From assembly GCA_019426215.1 (NCBI GenBank), contig CM033399.1, forward strand, positions 26,793,022 to 26,857,021: a DNA stretch of 64,000 nucleotides. The letters run 5' to 3'. Numbering within the stretch: the stretch's first letter is position 1; each line of letters starts with the position of its first letter. The notes under the pieces were generated by a model that made no database searches, was not told the origin of the DNA, and saw nothing but the letters and a program-made list of their open reading frames with translations. Shown piece by piece: positions 1-11,018 of the stretch. The DNA comes from Buddleja alternifolia (taxonomy: Eukaryota; Streptophyta; Magnoliopsida; Lamiales; Scrophulariaceae). The translations under genes were made by a program, and so were the position numbers.

Positions 1-1339
1 GTTGCGCCTCTAAGTTTATCCACACCTTAGCTCGTACCCTCAATTATCTCCACCAGTGCTAGCAAATCGAATATCGAATCTTCGCTTTATGAGAAGTGGG
101 TAGGAATATATTTAGTTTTCTTCGTACTTAACACATGAGTTGGAAGAAATAGAAGTGAAAGAGTTGGAGGAGAAAAGGATGGAGAGAATAATCCACAATC
201 CAAATTGTAGAGAATGAAAAATTGACTTGTAAAAATTCAATTAGGTTGTGGAATAAAATATCAATACATATATATATAGGGTGAGAGTCCACAAAATATG
301 GAAACTCTCACATCCACCAAAAATACCTAATATATATATATATATATTATATTTAAGACTCCTTCCATCTTTATTCTCTTCCATAGTTAATTAGATCCAC
401 TAATTAACAAACAAGATCTTTCCATATATTTGAGATCCTTCCCAAATATACAAGATCTATCCAAATAAGATCTTTCCATAAAATTAGTCAACTAATTAAA
501 TAGAATAGATCTTACCATATCCATGATAATTATCCTAATATATATTTATAAGATCTTTCCATATCAATTAGTTACCTAATTAGTTAGAATAGATCCTACC
601 AAATATATTATAAGATATATATTAAATATACATATTTACATAGACTTGGTGAACAAGATAAATCCTCCACCAAAGTCAATACATACACACGCCCATACAT
701 GTATAATATATATATATATATATATTCCTCTTTCACATATTAATTAATTAGACCACTAATTAATTAATTAGTCTTTCTCAATTTAATAATCTAATATTAA
801 ATTATAAGACTATCAATAATTAAGACCACTTAATTAATTTATTCCTTTTCTCAATTAATTAACTCAATTAATTAATCCCACCATTAATTCACAAAGTATT
901 AACTTAGCCAATAGGAACTACACTAAGTATTGTGTGTGACCCCTTAGGCTCATTAACAAGCTAGCAATAAGTCTTTGCATAGGCTAGATTGATTATTTAT
1001 AATAATTAACTAGACCTTGGATTAATTTCACCAATTAATCCAAAGCAACTATTGGTCGTTGGTTCGATGTCTAGCAATGTCGCTTCCCGTCCAAGACCTA
1101 GGGTTTGGCGACGATCGAAACCCCAGTAGCCTCAGAAACTATGACTATGTTGGTTCGACTAATGATCCGGTCTTCTAAGCAAGGCTCACCAATCCCTCTT
1201 ATAAGACAATGCTCTGGCCAGAGACTTTTCGATCATTTAGCCTCACTCAATAGCATAGGAAATACAGGGTTCTCGTGACTCTAGATAAATCCCCTCTGAC
1301 TGTCAATTGTTCCACTGTACTACCAGACCATACCCAACA
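1..1339 (-). mobile_element. LTR of a retrotransposon (family A), right boundary at 1339
   Basis: Non-coding AT-rich sequence that recurs in inverted orientation at 60520-61510, with clear matches at 70-160 versus 61150-61250 and at 860-930 versus 60520-60590. Read on the minus strand it starts TGTTGGG at 1339, a typical LTR start, and carries several TATA-rich stretches and AATTAATTA runs. The candidate end TACCCAACA at 1331-1339 directly precedes the gypsy fragment. The other end lies outside the window, so solo LTR and full element cannot be told apart. Lineage not assigned; copia-like by general appearance. Confidence 0.6.
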
Positions 1340-1398
1340 TACAAGCCGTATGACTCTCCTGGAGTGCACGTGCATATTAAAGCAGAGTGGGTAATACC

Positions 1399-1944
1399 CT
1401 TTGAAAACACCATTGGACCATTTTGCAATCTTTGAAAACACCATTGGATGAAGCCAAGGGCTTATGGGCGGATGTCCTACTAGAAGCATTGTGGGCATAT
1501 CGGACAACACAATGAACAGCTATTGGAGAGACACCTTTTGGCATGACCTTTGATACAGAGGCGGTTATTCCAGTAGAGATTGGGATTCCCAACCTTAGAG
1601 TTGAAAATTTCAATATTGAGGAGAACATGGAAGGGCTCAGAGATAACCTTGATTTCATTGATGAGCAGAGGGAGAAAGCCAAGGTCAGAATGGATGCTTA
1701 TCAGCAAAGGATGGCCAAGTACTATAAAAATTGTGTCAAATAACGCTATTTCCGCCCCAGGGAGCTAGTCCTCAGAAAGGCTCAGTTTAATCACCATGAA
1801 AGGGGCAATAAGCTATCTCCTAACTGGGATGGTCCATATCAAGTTCGTGAAGTAGTGAAGGGGGGCACGTACAAGTTAGAAGACCTTGGAGGCAAGCATA
1901 TCCCTAGATCTTGGAATACTGAGCATCTGAGGAAGTATTACTAG
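1399..1944 (+). pseudogene. Ty3-gypsy (Tat lineage) integrase C-terminal fragment
   Basis: One reading frame runs from about 1423 to the stop at 1942-1944. It reads LDEAKGLWADVLLEALWAYR, then GETPFGMTFDTEAVIPVEIG, a basic region, and a chromodomain-less tail ending WNTEHLRKYY. These are the last part of the integrase core and the C-terminal GPY/F-type module (WDGPYQVREVV) of plant Tat-type gypsy elements, which insert cDNA into the genome. Two in-frame stops (TGA at 1513, TAA at 1741) show it is dead. The core catalytic D,D,E part and everything upstream are missing; the left edge is cut near the family A LTR. A 19-bp segment (ctttgaaaacaccattgga) is duplicated at 1399-1417 and 1430-1448, just upstream. 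Confidence 0.85.
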
Positions 1945-2689
1945 TAGGCTATCCTCAGTTATTTTATTATGTTAGTTTGTTTTCAATTCAATAAAACTGA
2001 AGATTAGCTTCATGCTATTTGCTTTTGAATTTATGACCTTTTTACAATAAAATTTTCAATTTTCTTATATCTATGGTGCAATGTCTTAGAACTTTCAATG
2101 AGATAGGATTGCAATGGGAAACCGTTGCCACTATCTAAGTAGGATTGCAATGGAAAACCATTGCCACTATCATAAAAGCTACGGCCACTGAAAATCGAGA
2201 AATATACCTCGGGAAAATAAAGTCCTAAATTAACTTAGGCTCTAAGAAGAAGTGGTGACGCCTGGACTGATTATCCAGCTAGCAATCACTTAAATGACTT
2301 CTTAGGAAAATGTCTGAAAAACTCTAGACCCCCAACTATTCGTCTACTGAGTTAATCTCCTAAGATAGAATGGTCGAGGCCTTTTCAGGCTAAGGGCTAG
2401 GATGATCCGACCCTTGGGTAACAGGAATCCTTCCTTAAGTATTAAATCAATTGCAATGGACAACCAATTGATATAAATGAGAACTTTGGCTAAAAAAGTA
2501 AGCTAAGCTAAACTATAGAAGCCAATATCTCAAAAGTGATAGTCTTCGGTTTCAAATTGAAGCATCCTACATATTATTCAAAACACATGACAACAACAAA
2601 ATAAATAAACATCCAGGGTCTAAAAGACAAAAATACTTAAAGCTAAAGACCATAATCGGTCTAGAAAAAAGTGGTGGAACTTAATCAAA
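1945..2689 (+). other. 3' non-coding region of the Tat-type element
   Basis: No reading frame I can support. An AATAAA-like signal (caataaaactg) follows the integrase stop at about 1990. A 33-bp segment around ggattgcaatgg/aaaccattgccactat occurs twice, at about 2106-2138 and 2142-2174. The stretch lies between the integrase end and the antisense ORF, as expected inside a Tat-type element. Confidence 0.5.
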
Positions 2690-3327
2690 TATGGTCAGGC
2701 GTTTAAGTTAGAGAACAACTATGATTCCACTTTGACGGAAAATCCGAAGGACTATCTTGACAAATGTAGAAAAATCTTGACCTCTAGCCCTTTGTTCTCT
2801 TAGAAGTTTCTACGAGGGGTTTAGTTCTACATCTAGACACGAAGTACCACAAGCCTTTGGCACTAGGGTGTTGCTGAATTCTAGATAGAAGAAAATACGG
2901 TGACATTAACTGAGGTGGGAATCGAGACTGCAAGTATAATAAACCCGATGATAATTTTCCAAGCATTTGGAGTCAATTGGGCCGGACAGAGGTCGTAAAA
3001 TTTGAGAATTTCTATAATGGTGGGGTGTAAAGGAAACCTTAGACCAAAACGAAACATGTCCTCATACAAGCAAAGCCACCCCGGTGGCAAAGCACTCAAA
3101 CCACCCTCTCAGGACTGAGGAATATAGACATCCCAATGGCTAGGGAAATAACCCATCACCTTAAAACCCTCTATTTCTCTTCTAGTAAGAACAAAGATTT
3201 TCTCCCCAGGATCAAGAGACTTTGGCTTAGCTGTACGTTTTTTCACCTCTACAAGCTCTAGTGTGTTATCTAATCTAGCTAAAGGAAGGTATGAAGAGGG
3301 CTCATTGTAATCCCCATAAGAAGACAT
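2690..3327 (-). pseudogene. Antisense ORF with plant gypsy-type transposon domain (PF04195-like)
   Basis: Read on the minus strand. An N-terminal part at 3109-3327 (starts MSSYGDYNEP, contains FVLTRREIEGFKVMGYFP) is followed in other frames by RFGLRFPLHPTIIEILKFYD and QLTPNAWKIIIGFIIL (2881-3099), then GLWYFVSRCRTKPLVETS and a final RSRFF segment reaching about 2700. The order and wording fit the domain often labelled putative gypsy-type transposon (PF04195), of unknown molecular function. At least two frameshifts and a stop near 3108 break it. It lies antisense between integrase and 3' LTR, where Tat-lineage elements such as Grande are known to carry an extra antisense ORF. Family assignment is from remembered motif pattern, not from a search. 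Confidence 0.65.
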
Positions 3328-3539
3328 TATGGATAAATAAATCTAATGGTCGAAAAAAAGTTCTGAAGACTCACTCAAGAACCACTGAAAAGACATGCTT
3401 CAAACCGAGGTCCACGAGTCGTCTACCTGAGAATCAAGTAAGAAAACTCTTATCAGACAATGAGTGTGTAGCTAACAAACCTTGGCACAAAAAAAAACGA
3501 AGGCGAAAATAAATAAAAGCTTTGAAGTTTTAAGAGTTG

Positions 3540-5220
3540 ATTGCCAAGGTCATTACTCTAAGGTTTCTAAAGTCTCATACCGGGCATATATGCACCAGTT
3601 CATTAGTGAAAGGGCTTGATAACTAGCTAAGGATTTGAAAGTCATAGTTGCTAAGGAGTTATCCAAGGATTCTATCTGTATTTGCTTAAGGATAAAACCA
3701 CCTTAGAGTCCTTGGATATGTTTAAGGACTTGCTACTTATTCCTCTGTCATGCAATTGAGGACGTACAAGCTAAGGGCAAAGCGGTTAGAGCTACGTCTT
3801 AGAAATGAGAGAGTTGGCGTATGGTTTTTATTCACAAAAGCCAAGGGCTTGTCTATTGACACTTAGCTTTATTTGCTAAAAGATAAGTTGTGCTTTGGGA
3901 GACCTTAAACATGGGAATGAGCTAAGGACTAAAGTCATAACTCATTTGCTAAGTTGATTGGAGACTCGGATTCTTAAAAATTATCAAGTCACATGATCAT
4001 CTAAGGATTTGAAGTTGATTTCGAAAAATGCTTAATTTTGGAGGAAAGTCGCTCCTTGGCGGAGAGATGAAAATTGCAAAGGAAGCTAAGGATAAAAATT
4101 GCTAAGGCTGAGAGATGAAAATTGTAAAGGAAACTAAGGATAAAAATTGCTAAAGAAAAATAAACTTTGGTAAGTCCTTGGCAAAATTGCAAGGAAAAAT
4201 AAACCTTGGCTAGTCCTTGGAAAAATTGCTAAGGAAAAATGAACTTGGCAAGTCCTTGGCAAAATTGCTAAGGAAATATGGACCTTGGCAACCTTGGCAA
4301 AATTACTAAAGAAAAGTAAACCTTGGCTTTAGCTTTATTTGCTAAGACAAGTCACACTTTGGAAGACCTTGGCAAGTCCTTGGACATGTGATTTGGAGTA
4401 AAAAATAACATGTGGTGATATATATATATACACACACACACACACATATATATATATATGTATACACATACACACATATACATACATATTGTACAAAGTG
4501 TGTGAGCTAAGGGTCATTGAAAATAGTACTACCTAATTGTACTTGGTATGAAAAGGACTTATCTTGTGAATTGATTAGTCCTTGGAGGATTTCTTGGAGC
4601 TTGGGACATGAGCTTCATATTTTGCTAGAGTCAAGAGTCATTTAATGTTAGCTAAGGACAAAGAAGCAATTAAAGGTATGGAAAAATAGATAGGGACTAC
4701 TTGTACTTGAAATGAAAAGTCCTTGGCAAAAAAGTGGAAGTCTTTTTCTTGGCAAAGGACTCCTTGGACGGTACCATCCACAAAAGCCAAGGGCTTATCA
4801 TGGACTCTTAGCTTTATTTACTAAGACAAATGGGGAGACTTTGGACACCTTGGATAAAGAAGAGATTAAAGTGGAAGTCCTTTGCTTGGCAAAGGACTCC
4901 TTAGACGGTTTTTTTTCTAAGGAAAATTGCAAAGAAAAGTTATCTACCAAGGACATGTTAAGGGCACTCAATTAGTTTACCATGCGAAGGAGGTCTTGAA
5001 AAATCTAAGGGCCAAAAATTCTAAGGACATTGCTAAGTAGACCTTGGCAACTTTGGCATTAAGGTATGAAAACTTATTTTTCTACATGTTGGCATAATGT
5101 GTATTACATAAGAGAAAAATGAAGAAATAATAGGCCTTGGCAATTAAATCATGCTAAGGATAAAACAATTATTTCAAAGCATGATTGGATAAAATGACAA
5201 ACCTTATAGCCAAGGACTAC
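3540..5220 (+). repeat. Degenerate CTTGGCAA / CTAAGGA repeat array in the Tat 3' region
   Basis: Short words such as ccttggcaa, aaattgctaagga and aaggactccttgg recur dozens of times with irregular spacing, densest at 4050-4350. A longer segment (ccaagggcttatc...cttagctttatt) recurs at about 3840 and 4780. A CA/TA microsatellite sits at 4420-4490. No coding sequence is supported. Hypervariable repeats between the last ORF and the 3' LTR are established for Tat/Ogre-type elements and fit this location. Confidence 0.65.
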
Positions 5221-5477
5221 GAACATCTAGAGCTCGGCACCACCTTGAATTCTCCAAGGAGTTCACCTCGGCAATAACACATCTATTTTTCTACCTCTCC
5301 ATCTCCAAGAATTTACAAGAGTGAAATGGTAAATGAAGAGAATTTACTTGAGGATGTTATTATAGATGGAAATCTCACTAAAGGACAAAAGAGATTCTAT
5401 AGCGCAGTACGAACATCGCGTCCAAAATTGTGATAAAATTTTGAGTACTTCTAGAGCGTAATTTTTATTCGTGCTCT

Positions 5478-5493
5478 AGAAGTGGGGGGCAAG
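5478..5493 (+). other. Polypurine tract of the Tat-type element
   Basis: AGAAGTGGGGGGCAAG lies directly upstream of the LTR start TGATGAGG. A purine-rich G run in this position primes plus-strand DNA synthesis in LTR retrotransposons. Confidence 0.8.
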
Positions 5494-5962
5494 TGATGAG
5501 GAGTAATTTCGTAATTTTATCAAGTGACACATGGCGTCACCAAAACTTGACAAGTATGCACCAATTACAATCAAGTCAAGGGGCTAAAGGCTAGGGTTTT
5601 TTAATTTGGCCAAGGTCTCTTGGTTTGACTGATTTGCTTGATTAAGGATCCCAACCTCCCCAGGAGTCCTTTTCTGTATCTAGGGTAAATCCGAGGTCTA
5701 ATGTGGTATAAATAGGAGACCTCGGCTCCAGGTAAGGGATTCCTTTTTCCCGATCTTTCACTTTCGAATCCGCCATCTCCAAAATTCTAACTTAAGAATC
5801 GGAGGGCCTACCCCTGGGGACGACCCCGGGGTTCTATTTTGCAGGTTGACACAAATTGTCATTATCCTCGGATCCAATCTCTGACGACCGTTCGTCCTCG
5901 GATCCCACCTTTTTTGCATTGTAAGTCCTTAGATCTAGTCCTTCGATTTTTATGCTTCATCA
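5494..5962 (+). mobile_element. 3' LTR of the Tat-type gypsy element (469 bp)
   Basis: Begins TGATGAGG after the PPT and ends TTCATCA at 5962, giving TGATGA/TCATCA terminal inverted bases. A TATAAATA box at 5707-5714 and a GC-rich hairpin-like stretch (cctggggacgaccccgggg, about 5813-5831) fit a promoter and R/U5 region. The 5' LTR is not in the window, so neither LTR divergence nor a target duplication can be read; the five bases after the LTR are CATAT. Confidence 0.85.
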
Positions 5963-6107
5963 CATATTTTCTTTTATATTTTATTCATTTGATGTTTATT
6001 CAAAAATTTAAATATTAAATTTATTTCTTTTAAATTAATTAATTTTACTCAAAAAAAATTTAAAATTTTTTTTATTGCACACGCATAGAGCGTGCTACCG
6101 CGACTAG
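5963..6107 (+). mobile_element. Helitron-like 3' terminus
   Basis: The sequence ends in a short hairpin (CACGC at 6080-6084, GCGTG at 6090-6094) followed after nine bases by CTAG at 6104-6107 and a T, the arrangement typical of Helitron 3' ends (hairpin, then CTRR, insertion between A and T). The AT-rich part upstream resembles 24260-24330, inside the Helitron-like 5' segment elsewhere in the window. The Tat LTR lies immediately upstream, so the element is cut or has been inserted into. Confidence 0.5.
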
Positions 6108-7931
6108 TAAGTCTAATGTCTATATACCTCCAACATTAACATTGGCTGCCACCCCACACCACCACTCTTCCTCACGCCGGCGGCCCGCCACCAGACCTAT
6201 GACAATCTTCACCGTATACAACCCTGCTATCCACGCCCGAACGTCGTAGTAGCTTTTTCAAACACCGTCACTGTCGTGCCTTTTGTAGATCAGAAACGCC
6301 GTCCCCATCATGCCTTTCTTAAATAAAAAAAGTTGTCGCCGCCTTCTACAAATTGAAGCACATAGCTTTCTGCAAATCGAAACTCAGTCGCGTCGCCGCC
6401 TCTGCAAATCGAAGCTGATGTCGCCACATTCGTTCACCATATCTCACCTCTTAATGGTGGTGGCGACTTCATCTGGAGTTTGGTGGTGGTGCAACAAGAT
6501 CTAGAGTTGGGAGTGCGGTTGCTGGGGATCTTGGGTAGGGTGGTGGTAGTTGTGGCAGCGGGATTTGAAGTGGGGTAGGGTGGCGGCGTGGTGGGGGGGA
6601 CGAGGGAGGGAGGGAGGATGAGGTTTAGGAGGTGATGGTTGTGGTGTTGGTGATGGAATTGGTGGAGAGAGCTTTTGGGTTTTAGTTTTTGGGGAAGAAG
6701 ATGAAGAAGAAAAAGAAAAAAAAAATAATGAACAAAATAAAATAGAAATAAATATATGTAAAATTGTATATATCTTAATTTGATAAGAGTATTTTAGGCT
6801 TTACAAAAAAAATTTAGGCTTTACAAAAAAATTTCATACTTTTCTAAGATTAAAAAGAGGATTCAATCAATATATTGATGTACGATTTCTTGAAAGGATT
6901 TCAAATTGGGAGCGTCGGAGGTCGAACGCCAGGAAACCCTCGTTGTGTCTTCTATCTTTTGCAGGTCTAAGAATTTTATTGACGAAATTATGGAGGAGAT
7001 CTTAAAAATCGATATGCAAAAGTCAGCATCACATTGCTTCATTTTTAAGTATTTTTAGAGTATTGCAATCATTATAGTTCAATTGATGTAACCTATTATT
7101 CTTCATCAAAACATTTACTTGTGAACTACTGTAATATTGTGTGTAAAAGCAATTCGTAAATTGGTCATCTTAGATGATGAATAACTTTCAATTTAACTAA
7201 TATTTTTGATGACAAAAAGATAATATTCAATCATTAATTCTGTCCCCAGCCTTTTCGTACAAAATGACATAATTTTTGGAGTGTCACAATCAGTATGAGC
7301 CATACAGTATGGTTCAATTGGTGTGACATATAATATATCACAAAAAGATGGAGAAAAATACTCGATATTTGTGATATATCGATTTTTTCAAAAGCCTCCC
7401 TGTAATACAAAAATTCACAAGAAAACCCTCTAGAATAAATCTAAAGAAACAATTTACCCCCTACGCGCGCATCATGCGAATGGTATTATTTTTTTTGTTT
7501 TTATTGGACTAATTTACCCCTAATCTGACATCGTTGAATTTGATGGGATACGATCAACTATTGATATTAATTACATATAATTATAATTTAAAATTTATAA
7601 AACAAATAATAAAATATATAATAATAACAATAATTTGTGTATATTTATACTCTGTAAATGTATATATACGTACATACAAGCACACAACCCATAATCGTTC
7701 ACCGCCGCAACCTACACTGTCGTCGGGCCACTGCTTCTCATCACCGCCTTCACCTCCAGAATATGTATTAATAACATTTGTGCAGACTGGTAAGTGAAGC
7801 ACACCAACCACTGCCGTTTGTCGTCGCCGAACCACCGTTTACTCTGCCTCATTGCTGACCCATGACACCCACATCCGCCCTAAACTCCTTGGCAAACTCC
7901 TCACACAAGTACAGTCAGCACTCTGTTTCAC
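6108..7931. other. Intergenic stretch, no gene recognised
   Basis: At 6130-6440 the plus strand is C-rich with CCACC and CGCCG words. At 6450-6720 it switches to G-rich with ggtggtgg and gaagaagatg words. Three near-copies of tctgcaaatcgaagc lie at about 6343-6415. From 6780 the sequence is AT-rich, with a doubled segment ttttaggctttacaaaaaa at 6790-6830. Short open frames at 6310-6504 and 7581-7835 show no recognisable domain. It may be a decayed DNA transposon, but no termini were found. Confidence 0.35.
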
Positions 7932-7939
7932 AACCCCAT

Positions 7940-8514
7940 CAATGTTGTGAAAACCGGACCGGACCGCAGAGTCAGACCAGTTAAAACAGGAACCGGCCAT
8001 CAATCCGTTCCGGTTATGCAAAAAACCCATTCAGGGCTCAAAACCGCTCGAACCGCCTGTTCGATCGGTAAAACCGGTAATAAAACTAATGAACCGTTCG
8101 GTTCTGAAAATAAATGAAATTCAACTTTTTAAAATCTAAAAATCTGAAATTGGTATTAATTTTAAATTGGAACTATGGCTTAACTTGTTTTGTTTAAAAT
8201 TTGATATCTTATTGTGTTGTCGTTTATGTTATTGGACATTTATATGCTTATTGATCTTTATTGTTCGCTCCATATTGTTTGTTTCTAATATTGGCTAAAT
8301 TATATTTATATATAGAGCGGACACAGTGAAATAGTTTATAAATATAGGAAATACATTTCTTTTCTTCATATTTTCCTATTTTATATATTTAATAGTATAT
8401 TAATTATTATTTATTGCATAATTATGACGTCACCGATTCGATCGCGGTTGAACTGGTGACCCGTGACCCGATTACTTTTTCGGTTCGCTGTCCGGTCCGA
8501 TTTTCAGAACATTG
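7940..8514. mobile_element. hAT-type MITE with perfect 8-bp target duplication
   Basis: Starts CAATGTTGTGAAAACCGGAC and ends in the inverted form of CAATGTTCTGAAAATCGGAC, giving terminal inverted repeats of more than 20 bp. The octamer AACCCCAT flanks it at 7932-7939 and 8515-8522, the target-site duplication size of hAT elements. It is 575 bp long without coding capacity, so it would need a transposase in trans. Confidence 0.9.
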
Positions 8515-8694
8515 AACCCCATATCTCAATTTCTTCAATTCCCTACCAAACCCCACCTCAACTTTCATCCTGTTCATGGAAAATTATGAATTAGTTATTG
8601 CTCCAATGCCTTGAAAACTAAGATATAAAGGTTGCTTTAGTTTGTCAGAAATGGACAATACTAATGAATTTGAGGATGGGTTTTGAGATGTAGA

Positions 8695-9347
8695 TAGGGA
8701 TGGTAACGGAGGGGTATGAGTAGGATATTGTAGGGCTCGGGACCCGGCATTTTAAAAATTTTTAATACCCGGAGTCGCCTCAGATCCGGTCATTACCTAC
8801 GTCCCGGATCTGGTGGGGTACCCGGCGAGTCTGGGTCCTACCCAGTAGACCCGGTCAATTTTTAATTTTGGACCTTTATTGTTTATCTTGTTCTCGCAAA
8901 CACATTAAAAACAAATAAAATAGCATTGAATCAATGATTTAATGTAAACACATTCGAAATACAAGTCAATCCGGTAATTAAATTTCAAGACATTTAAAAC
9001 AAGTACAAATTTAAAAAAATAAAGTCATCTTCATGCTCAAGTTTATACCAAACTTTTTTGAATTAACAACTATTTAAGAAAAACTAAATTGTTATTTGAA
9101 ATAGCGCTTTTTGTGATTACAATTTATTAATACATATAAATATTAAAAAATAATTAGATATATAAAATAATATATTAATAACAGGGTCCAGGGTTGGTAT
9201 CAGCTGGACTCGTGCCCAGACCCGGCCGGGTCTTGAAATTTGATACCCAGACTCGGACCCAGCCCCATTTATTTGGACTCACACCCGCATCAAACAGGGC
9301 AAGTCCGGGGCGGGTACTCACTCTACTCGGATTCAATGTCATCCCTA
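8695..9347. mobile_element. hAT-type non-autonomous element with perfect 8-bp target duplication
   Basis: Both ends begin TAGGGATG when read inward, and GATGTAGA flanks the element at 8687-8694 and 9348-9355. The 653-bp interior has GC-rich arms with repeated acccgg/ccggg words and an AT-rich centre, without a reading frame. The TAGGGATG end is shared with the larger element at 34509-35598. Confidence 0.88.
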
Positions 9348-10697
9348 GATGTAGAAGACAACGATGAATTTGAGTAGATCAATGATGGTACTTGACCGAC
9401 TTGGGAGATAGAAAATACTTTTCAAACAAATGCGACACGAAGCATCCTTACGTCAGTGCCTTCCTCGATACACTCATCAGACTGCTAGGTTTTCAAATAA
9501 CATGACATCGTATTAAGAGAGCATGCCAAAAGGAGATTTCTGCCTTTTGAAGTGGGAACATCTGTAAGGTTTCTCTTTGCCTAATATCACAAGAAAATAA
9601 AATAGAATTAGAGATAACTAAAAGTTACATGCCAGGGAAAAAGAAAAAAGAAAACTCATGTAGCACAAACAAGAGAACAAGCAGTAAAGCAAAACTAGCA
9701 TATATTTCTGCAAGGCATTCTTGTAGTTGGCCGGACTGTGAAGTTCATTTCCCTGAGATTAAATAAATAAAGACATATTACAATAAGTAATGCCAGTAAT
9801 TCCTAACACATAAATAAAAATGAAATCATAACAAGACCAAAAGTGACATCTAACACACACAAAAGAAAAGTTATAATAACATTGTTACAGAACAATTTGT
9901 TGACTTACAAGCAAAAATGTAATATTTTGAATAGTGAGGCAGTCCGCATGCTTTGACTTCAGCGAGATAAAGGTCTTCTGGACATTCTAAAAGGTCTCAG
10001 GCCAGGCCACAAGGTTTGCACGACTCAACCTATGCAATGACAGGGGTGCACAACACAATGAATTTGACTGTATTCCTAAGGCCAGGGGCTAAGGCACAGC
10101 AGAGCTGCGCTCTTTACATCAAGGAGTTGTGGAGTACTCCATATGCTTATCCTGAGAAGGTATGTACTTGACTTAGAAAAAACTAATTTGACTTCGACAG
10201 ACCGAATAATTCAATTGACTTCGAGAAATGTGCCTCGAGTACTTAAGACATCATGTATAGCTTCAAAGCTACCTAGCATCCAATTGAAAATTCAGATAAC
10301 GCTGCCAAATACAAGACAATTAGTGGAAACAAACCACTTATGTAACTTGCCGACAATCATGAGCAGTAGGATTATGGGAGTTCCCAAATATTATTCAGGT
10401 AAAACACAATCAGAAGAATGCCCACTGCACAGCAGCAGTAAAAAGTGTAGAAAGGGAAGCTTCAGTGTATATAAAATCAGAACTTCTTTGGAGTTACCTG
10501 TTTTTTCAGCATCTCAGCAGCATTAATTGCATAAGACGCCTCCGCATCCATCCACGCACGCATGGCCGCTATTTCTTCAAGTGAAGGTTTGGCCGTTTTT
10601 TTAGTAATCTCAGCCATGTCCTCAGGACGAGTATGCTTCAGCTACTCTGCAGTTTGCTTGAGGCATCCGGCCTCAGGTTTTGCATGCTTTCAGAAGC

Positions 10698-11005
10698 TGT
10701 TGGAATATATACAAGCCCAAGCTTGTATATTGTTAGAGGCCCGGCTCAGTTGAAGATTGGCCCAAATCGTTCAGCCCATGTTCTTTGGTGTGGGGTCAAA
10801 TGGAATATGACCGTTGGTGCAGGGGCTGAAGTGCAAATATTATATATATTGTCTTCAGCTCTATTATGTAGAACAGCACAGCTTACCATCTCTCTTTTCT
10901 CTCTCTAGTTTACCCGTTGGAGAATTCTCCATTATTCCTTCTTCTAAATCTTGTAATATCTTTTGTGATTTTTCTTCAATAATATGTTTATCTTCGTTTT
11001 TTAAC
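10698..11005 (+). repeat. 5' LTR of the LARD-like element (308 bp)
   Basis: Begins TGTTGGAATATATACAAGCC and ends TTTTTTAAC. An AT-rich TATATATATT stretch lies at about 10845-10854. The final CA usual for LTRs is absent; both LTR copies end AAC or AACT. Confidence 0.9.
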
Positions 11006-11006
11006 T

Positions 11007-11018
11007 TGGTATCAGAGC
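11007..11018 (+). other. Primer binding site of the LARD-like element
   Basis: TGGTATCAGAGC is the standard plant site complementary to the 3' end of initiator methionine tRNA. It follows the 5' LTR by one base. Confidence 0.92.

Noticed and set aside
10143..10526. A 127-codon open stretch on the plus strand
   Set aside because: It lies antisense within the intron between exons 2 and 3 of the OEP61-type remnant, has no domain, and its composition fits intron sequence.
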